From positions 186,001 through 250,000 of the forward strand of contig NZ_JACCHP010000002.1 of the NCBI RefSeq assembly GCF_016031625.1: a stretch of DNA of 64,000 bases, given 5' to 3'. Positions 59,016 to 64,000 of this stretch are shown in pieces (position 1 is the stretch's first letter; the number at the start of each line of letters is the position of its first letter). Source of the DNA: Bradyrhizobium agreste. GTDB lineage: Bacteria > Pseudomonadota > Alphaproteobacteria > Rhizobiales > Xanthobacteraceae. Below the pieces are notes generated by a model. That model searched no databases, was not told the DNA's origin, and was given only the letters and a program-made list of their open reading frames with translations. Made by a program: the position numbers and the translations under genes.

Positions 59016-60734
59016 CTATGTCTCACTCCGTGTCTTCGCCAGCTCCGGAAAATCCTCCTCACGGAATTCCCGGCCACGCAGCGGATCGGTGCGATCGTCG
59101 TCGCGTTCGAGCCGTCGGAGCTGCACGCGGCGGATCTTTCCAGAGATCGTCTTCGGCAGCTCGGTGACGATTTCGAGGCGGCGGATGCGCTTGAACGGCG
59201 CCAGACGCGCGTGCAGGTGCTTGAAGATGGACAGCGCGGTCTCCGGCGCGCGTTCCGCACCCGACGTCAGCAGCACGAAGGCCTTGGGAATCGCGAGCCG
59301 GATCGGGTCGGGGCTCGGCACCACCGCGGCTTCCGCGACCAGCTCGTGCTCGAGCAGCACGCTCTCGAGCTCGAACGGGCTGATGCGGTAGTCGGAGGAT
59401 TTGAACACGTCGTCGGACCGGCCGACGAAGGTGAGGTAGCCGTCCTCATCCGAAAACACGACGTCGCCACTGCGATAGAGCGCGCCTTCGGCGCCGGACA
59501 ATTTGCCGTCGTCGCCCTGATAGCCTTGCATCAGGCCGGCGGGGCGGTCAGCGCCCAGCACCAGCGTCACCTCGCCCTCCCTCGCGGGATGGCCGTCGGC
59601 ATCGCTGATCTGCACGCGATAGCCCGGCAGCGGCCGGCCCATCGAGCCGATCTTGATGGGCTGGCCCGGCGAGTTGCCGGCGAGCGCCGTGGTCTCGGTC
59701 TGGCCGTAGCCGTCACGAATGGTGAGGCCCCAGGCGGCCTGAACCTGATCGATCACTTCAGGATTGAGCGGTTCGCCGGCGCCGCAGACTTCGCGCAAAG
59801 CCACCTTGAACGAGGCGAGGTTCTCCTGGATGAACAGCCGCCACACCGTCGGCGGCGCGCACAGCGTGGTGACGCCGCAGCGGCCGATGGTGGCGAGCAG
59901 CGCCTTCGCATCAAAGCGAGGCTGGTTCACCACGAACACGGTCGCGCCCGCATTCCACGGCGCGAAGAAGCAGCTCCAGGCATGCTTGGCCCAACCGGGC
60001 GAGGAGATGTTGAGATGGACGTCGCCAGGCTTCAGGCCGATCCAGTACATGGTGGAGAGATGGCCGACGGGATAGCTGCGCTGGCTGTGCCGTACCAGTT
60101 TTGGCTTTGCCGTCGTGCCCGAGGTGAAATACAGCAGCATCGGGTCGTCGGCGTTGGTCGGGCCGTCGGGCTTGAAGCTCTCGGAAGCGTTGGCCGCTTC
60201 GTCATACCCAAGCCAGCCGTCGGAGGCCGCGCCGACGACGATGCGGACGACGTTCTCCGCGCCCAAGCTCGCGAACTTCGCCACCTGGTCCTGCGCGGCG
60301 ACCACCGCCTTCGCCTTGCCGCGATCGAGCCGGTCGCGCAGCTCGTCCGCGGTGAGCAACGTCGTGGCGGGAATGACGACGACGCCGAGCTTCATCGCCG
60401 CGAGCATCGTCTCCCACAGCGGAACCACATTGCCGAGCAGCAGCAGCAGATGATCGCCGCGCCTCAAGCCCTGGGCGCGGAGGAAGTTGGCCACCTGGTT
60501 GGAGCGGCGCGACAGCGCCGCGAACGACAGTTTTGTCTGTTTGTCCTGCGCGGCATCGACGATCCAGAGCGCGGGGCGGTCCCTACTTTCGGCATTGGCC
60601 GCCAGCTCGGCGTCGAACCAGTCGAGCGCCCAGTTGAAAGGAACCTGATCGGGCCAGCGGAAACCTCTGACCGCGGCCTCGTAATCGGTGCGGTGTTGCA
60701 GAAGGAACGCGCGTGCTTCCTGGAATGTGGTCAT
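59016..60734 (-). CDS. AMP-forming acyl-CoA synthetase
   Basis: The 572-residue protein belongs to the ANL superfamily. LLYFTSGTTAKPKLVRHS is the AMP/phosphate loop, RDGYGQTETTAL is motif A5, YRSGDVVFSDEDGYLTFVGRSDD the hinge region, and the C-terminal LPKTISGKIRR provides the catalytic lysine. It activates a carboxylic acid to its CoA thioester; sequence style is nearer to acetyl/medium-chain-type members. The ATG at 60734 overlaps the stop of the mmsB gene (TGATGA). Confidence 0.9.
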   Translation of the reverse strand: MTTFQEARAFLLQHRTDYEAAVRGFRWPDQVPFNWALDWFDAELAANAESRDRPALWIVDAAQDKQTKLSFAALSRRSNQVANFLRAQGLRRGDHLLLLLGNVVPLWETMLAAMKLGVVVIPATTLLTADELRDRLDRGKAKAVVAAQDQVAKFASLGAENVVRIVVGAASDGWLGYDEAANASESFKPDGPTNADDPMLLYFTSGTTAKPKLVRHSQRSYPVGHLSTMYWIGLKPGDVHLNISSPGWAKHAWSCFFAPWNAGATVFVVNQPRFDAKALLATIGRCGVTTLCAPPTVWRLFIQENLASFKVALREVCGAGEPLNPEVIDQVQAAWGLTIRDGYGQTETTALAGNSPGQPIKIGSMGRPLPGYRVQISDADGHPAREGEVTLVLGADRPAGLMQGYQGDDGKLSGAEGALYRSGDVVFSDEDGYLTFVGRSDDVFKSSDYRISPFELESVLLEHELVAEAAVVPSPDPIRLAIPKAFVLLTSGAERAPETALSIFKHLHARLAPFKRIRRLEIVTELPKTISGKIRRVQLRRLERDDDRTDPLRGREFREEDFPELAKTRSET

Positions 60735-61624
60735 CAAGCTTTCCCGGCTAAGCTCCTAACGTGCTTGATAATTCCGGAAAAATCCACCCCGCCATGGCCG
60801 GCTGCGTCGAAAGACTGATAGATCTCCTGGGCATGCTTGCCGAGCGGCGTCGCCGCGCCCGCAGCCTTGGCCGCATCCTGCGCCAGGGTGAGGTCCTTCA
60901 CCATCAGCGCCGAGGCAAAGCCCGGCTTGTAATCGTTGTTGGCCGGCGAGGTCGGCACCGGGCCCGGCACCGGGCAATAGGTCGTCAGCGACCAGCACTG
61001 GCCCGACGAGGTCGAGGCGACATCGAACAGCGCCTGATGCGAGAGCCCGAGCTTTTCAGCCAACGCAAAGGCCTCGCTGACCGCGATCATGGAAATGCCG
61101 AGGATCATGTTGTTGCAGATCTTGGCGGCCTGGCCGGCACCGGCGCCGCCGCAATGCACGATCTTCTTGCCCATGTTCTCGAGCACGGGCTTTGCCGCGG
61201 CAAATGCCTGCTCCTCGCCGCCGCACATGAAGGTGAGCGTCGCACCCTTGGCACCGCCGGTGCCGCCGGAGACCGGTGCATCGACCGAGAGCACGCCGTG
61301 CTTGGCCGCAAGCGCATGCGCGGCCCGCGCGCTTTCGACGTCGATGGTGGAGCTGTCGATGATCAGCGCGCCCTTGGTCATGACGGGCACGACCTCGTTC
61401 CAGACGCCGAGCACGTGCTTGCCCGCGGGCAGCATGGTGACGACGACATCGGCGCCCTTCACCGCGGCGGGCGCGCTCTCGGCGATGCTGGCGCCATCGG
61501 CCTTGGCCTGATTACGGGAGGCTTCGACGAGATCGAACGCCACCACCTTGTGGCCGGCCTTGACGAGGTTGGCCGCCATCGGGCCGCCCATGTTGCCGAG
61601 ACCGATGAATGCGATCGTGGCCAT
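60734..61624 (-). CDS. mmsB: 3-hydroxyisobutyrate dehydrogenase
   Basis: The 296-residue protein is a beta-hydroxyacid dehydrogenase. FIGLGNMGGPMAANL is the NAD-binding motif, DAPVSGGTGGAKGATL the substrate-binding loop, and GAGQAAKICNNM carries the catalytic lysine. It oxidises 3-hydroxyisobutyrate to methylmalonate semialdehyde in valine catabolism. It follows the 3-hydroxyisobutyryl-CoA hydrolase gene by 25 bp and overlaps the acyl-CoA synthetase gene. mmsA is not in the window. Confidence 0.92.
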   Translation of the reverse strand: MATIAFIGLGNMGGPMAANLVKAGHKVVAFDLVEASRNQAKADGASIAESAPAAVKGADVVVTMLPAGKHVLGVWNEVVPVMTKGALIIDSSTIDVESARAAHALAAKHGVLSVDAPVSGGTGGAKGATLTFMCGGEEQAFAAAKPVLENMGKKIVHCGGAGAGQAAKICNNMILGISMIAVSEAFALAEKLGLSHQALFDVASTSSGQCWSLTTYCPVPGPVPTSPANNDYKPGFASALMVKDLTLAQDAAKAAGAATPLGKHAQEIYQSFDAAGHGGVDFSGIIKHVRSLAGKA

Positions 61625-61649
61625 TGTCGTTTCCTCCGCTGTTGCGTTG

Positions 61650-62714
61650 TTAATTGAACCTCAGCTCGTCCGCGCCGATGTCGGCGAGATAGGGCGCAAG
61701 CATCTCCGGCGTCACATCCTCGATCCGCGGCGGCGACCAGGTCGGGTTGCGGTCCTTGTCGATCACGGCGGCGCGCACGCCCTCGCGGAAATCGTCGCTG
61801 CGGAAGACCTCCAGCGCGGCGCGGTATTCGCGCACCAGGCACTCTTCCAGGCGCGATCCGCGCGCAAGCCGCAGCAGCTTCAGCGTCACCACCATGCCGC
61901 GCGGCGATTTTTCGTTCAGCGTCTTCAGCGTCGCCAGCGCGAACTCGGAGCCATCACGCTTCAGCGCAGCGATGATGTCTTCCATGCGGTCGAAGCCGAA
62001 CAACGCATCGATGATGGGCTCCCTGGCGGCGACCGGCCCCGCGGTCTCGCCGGTGGCAAAACCACCAATGAGCTTGCCGACATCGGCAGCGGTGGCACCA
62101 AGGCACAGCTGCGTCAGCGCGTCACGCAGTTCGGGCAATCTCGCCGCCGGCACGACCCAATCGGCAAACCTCGCATGGATCGCGTCCGGCCCGTTCATGG
62201 TCTGGCCGGTCAGCCCGAAATAGGTGCCGATCTCGCCCGGCGCATGCGACAGCAGATAGGTGCCGCCGACATCGGGGAAGAAGCCGAGGCCAACTTCCGG
62301 CATCGCCAGCTTGGTGCGGTCGGTGACGACACGATGGCTGGCATGGGCCGACAGCCCGACGCCGCCGCCCATCACGATGCCGTCCATGAAGGCGACATAC
62401 GGCTTCGGGAACTTCTTGATCCGGGCATTGAGGATGTATTCCTCACGCCACAGGATCTTGCCGAGATCGCCACCAGCCTTCGAGCTCTCCCAGAGCGTAC
62501 GAATGTCGCCGCCGGCACACAGGCCGCGCTCGCCGGCGCCTTCCAGCAGGATCACGGCAATTGCAGGATCAGCTTCGAAGCGATCGAGCGCCCTGTCGAT
62601 GTCGCGAAACATCTCCAGCGTCACGGCATTGATCGCCTTGGGCCGGTTCAGCCTGATGATACCGGCCGCGCCTTCGATGCGCGCGATCAGATCGCCCTCC
62701 TCCACCCCGCTCAT
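61650..62714 (-). CDS. 3-hydroxyisobutyryl-CoA hydrolase (enoyl-CoA hydratase/isomerase family)
   Basis: The 354-residue protein is a crotonase-fold enzyme of the HIBCH type. The oxyanion-hole segments are in GAGERGLCAGGDIR and FMDGIVMGGGVGLSAH, and the length and C-terminal region (KDRNPTWSPP) match 3-hydroxyisobutyryl-CoA hydrolase and not simple enoyl-CoA hydratase. It releases free 3-hydroxyisobutyrate for mmsB. Its ATG overlaps the acyl-CoA dehydrogenase stop (ATGA). Confidence 0.9.
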   Translation of the reverse strand: MSGVEEGDLIARIEGAAGIIRLNRPKAINAVTLEMFRDIDRALDRFEADPAIAVILLEGAGERGLCAGGDIRTLWESSKAGGDLGKILWREEYILNARIKKFPKPYVAFMDGIVMGGGVGLSAHASHRVVTDRTKLAMPEVGLGFFPDVGGTYLLSHAPGEIGTYFGLTGQTMNGPDAIHARFADWVVPAARLPELRDALTQLCLGATAADVGKLIGGFATGETAGPVAAREPIIDALFGFDRMEDIIAALKRDGSEFALATLKTLNEKSPRGMVVTLKLLRLARGSRLEECLVREYRAALEVFRSDDFREGVRAAVIDKDRNPTWSPPRIEDVTPEMLAPYLADIGADELRFN

Positions 62715-63856
62715 CGCGCGCCCTCGATCAATTTGCGCGCCACGATGAGCCGCATGATTTCATTGGTGCCTTCGAGGATCTGGTGCACGCGCAAGTCGCG
62801 CACGATCTTCTCGATGCCGTATTCGCTGAGGTAACCGTAGCCGCCGTGAAGCTGCAGCGCATGATTGGCGACCTCGAAGCCGACATCGGTGCCGAAGCGC
62901 TTGGCCATCGCGCACAGCATGGTGGCGTCGGGGTCCTTGCGGTCGAGCGCCGCCGCAGCGCGCCACAGGAAAGTGCGCGCGGCCTCCAGCTCGATTGCCA
63001 TGTCGGCGAGACGGAATTGCAGCGCCTGGAATTCGTCCAGCCGCTTTCCGAACGCCTTGCGCTCCTTCATGTAGGCGCGCGCTTTGTCGAGCGCTGCTTG
63101 CGCGCCGCCGAGCGAACACGCCGTGATGTTGAGGCGACCACCGTCGAGGCCGGCCATCGCGATCTTGAAGCCCATGCCCTCCTCGCTGAGGCGATTGGCA
63201 ACGGGCACGCGGGCGTTCTCGAACATCACCGCGCGGGTCGGCTGCGCGTTCCAGCCCATCTTTCGCTCGTTGGCGCCGAACGAGACGCCCGGCGTCTTAC
63301 CGTCGATCACGAGGGTCGAGATGCCGCCGGGGCCATCGCCGCCGGTGCGCACCATCGCGACCAGCAGATCGGTGCCGCCGGCGCCGGAGATGAACTGCTT
63401 CTGGCCGTTGAGGACGTAATGGTCGCCGTCGCGCACCGCGCGGGTGCGGAGCGCGGCCGCGTCCGAGCCGGCGCCCGGCTCGGTCAGGCAGTAGCTCACG
63501 ATCAGCTCCATGGTGCAGAGCTTCGGCAACCATTGATGGCGCTGGGTGTCGCTGCCGAAGGCATCGATCATCCAGCTCGCCATGTTGTGGATGGAGATGA
63601 AGGCCGAGGTGGTCGGGCAGCCCGTCGCCAGCGCCTCGAAGATCAGCGCCGCGTCGAACCGCGTCATCGCGGATCCCCCGACATCCTCGCGGATGTAGAT
63701 GCCGCCGATGCCGAGCTTGGCCGCCTCGCGCATCACGTCGACGGGGAAATGCTTCTCCTCGTCCCAGCGCAGCGCGTGCGGCGCGATCTTCTCGGCCGCA
63801 AACGCCAGCGCCATGTCGCGAAGGATGACCTGATCCTCGTTCAGAGCGAACTGCAT
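62711..63856 (-). CDS. Isobutyryl-CoA dehydrogenase-like acyl-CoA dehydrogenase
   Basis: The 381-residue flavoprotein has the three acyl-CoA dehydrogenase domains: helical N-terminus, a central sheet with YCLTEPGAGSDAAAL and GQKQFISGAGG, and a C-terminal helical domain with LHGGYGYLSEYGIEK and the base in LEGTNEIMR. The first gene of the valine operon in this window, it probably oxidises isobutyryl-CoA to methacrylyl-CoA. I chose the ATG at 63856. Substrate is inferred from the neighbours. Confidence 0.9.
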   Translation of the reverse strand: MQFALNEDQVILRDMALAFAAEKIAPHALRWDEEKHFPVDVMREAAKLGIGGIYIREDVGGSAMTRFDAALIFEALATGCPTTSAFISIHNMASWMIDAFGSDTQRHQWLPKLCTMELIVSYCLTEPGAGSDAAALRTRAVRDGDHYVLNGQKQFISGAGGTDLLVAMVRTGGDGPGGISTLVIDGKTPGVSFGANERKMGWNAQPTRAVMFENARVPVANRLSEEGMGFKIAMAGLDGGRLNITACSLGGAQAALDKARAYMKERKAFGKRLDEFQALQFRLADMAIELEAARTFLWRAAAALDRKDPDATMLCAMAKRFGTDVGFEVANHALQLHGGYGYLSEYGIEKIVRDLRVHQILEGTNEIMRLIVARKLIEGAR

Positions 63857-63872
63857 TTCAAAACCCCCGCCG

Positions 63873-64000
63873 GCTAGGGTCACCTCTCCCCTGCGGGGAG
63901 AGGTCGATTTGCGCAGCAAATCGGGTGAGGGGGCGCTGCTCCGACGAGAGACCGTAACCCCTCACCCGGCGCTCCGCGCCGACCTCTCCCAAAGGGAGAG
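63873..64000. repeat. Inverted repeat, 'CACCTCTCCC' family, cut by the window edge
   Basis: TCACCTCTCCCCTGCGGGGAG and AGGTCGATTTGCGCAGC (key bases) are followed by CCCCTCACCCGGCGCTCCGCG and GACCTCTCCCAAAGGGAGAG at the edge. It lies upstream of the acyl-CoA dehydrogenase gene and is a dispersed element typical of this lineage. Confidence 0.7.

Overview
The window looks like chromosomal DNA of a Bradyrhizobium-type alphaproteobacterium. GC is high, third positions are GC-rich, and the spacers carry several families of long inverted repeats of the kind I associate with Bradyrhizobium and relatives. The genes that point the same way are guaA and guaB, a phasin, DUF992 and DUF1236 exported proteins, Ohr/OhrR and CoxL-type proteins. 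I see no tRNA, rRNA, CRISPR array or prophage. The only complete mobile element is one IS110-family insertion sequence.

Layout, left to right. 1-1833: the end of a Ro60/TROVE gene, then the RNA ligase gene rtcB (RNA repair). 1909-6906: minus-strand genes for an ECF sigma factor coupled to a small membrane protein, a serine hydrolase, a GNAT enzyme, a Lin0512 protein and a catabolic-type acetolactate synthase. 7201-14564: a tight five-gene operon (SWIM zinc finger, DUF5691, MoxR AAA+ ATPase, DUF5682, VWA protein) that resembles the uncharacterised yehL/M/P/Q cluster of E. coli. It is the best candidate for an undescribed system here. 14661-24327: small regulatory modules, several with recognisable palindromic operators (OhrR/Ohr, MarR-GNAT fusion, PIN toxin/antitoxin, TetR/DUF308, SRPBCC/ArsR), an atypical peptide deformylase, a truncated cupin gene and a frameshifted AraC gene. 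24532-41000: metabolic and housekeeping genes including guaA, cspA, an RsmB-like methyltransferase, a phasin and guaB. 41244-54533: an MFS exporter, two exported proteins, rlmE with ppx, an orphan molybdenum hydroxylase subunit, an ABC-F ATPase and a D-threonine aldolase-like enzyme. 54543-55912: the IS110 element, sitting inside an intergenic palindrome. 55992-64000: a flavoprotein and a minus-strand valine/branched acyl-CoA catabolic cluster.

How the genes work together. The acyl-CoA dehydrogenase, 3-hydroxyisobutyryl-CoA hydrolase and 3-hydroxyisobutyrate dehydrogenase form the lower valine pathway, with an acyl-CoA synthetase, a MaoC protein and an SDR downstream. guaB and guaA are the two steps from IMP to GMP. 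The phasin gene and the DUF1236 gene each have a GGAAC-N16-CGTT promoter, so both are probably in the EcfG general stress regulon.

The most informative non-coding signal is at the IS110 element. Its two ends, each bordered by the dinucleotide AG (CT on the other strand), split a repeat whose intact copy lies 1.2 kb away. The leader upstream of the transposase contains one 8-mer equal to the target flank and another equal to the element's own end, as expected for a bridge RNA. All calls are from reading the sequence. No database search, folding program or alignment was run.
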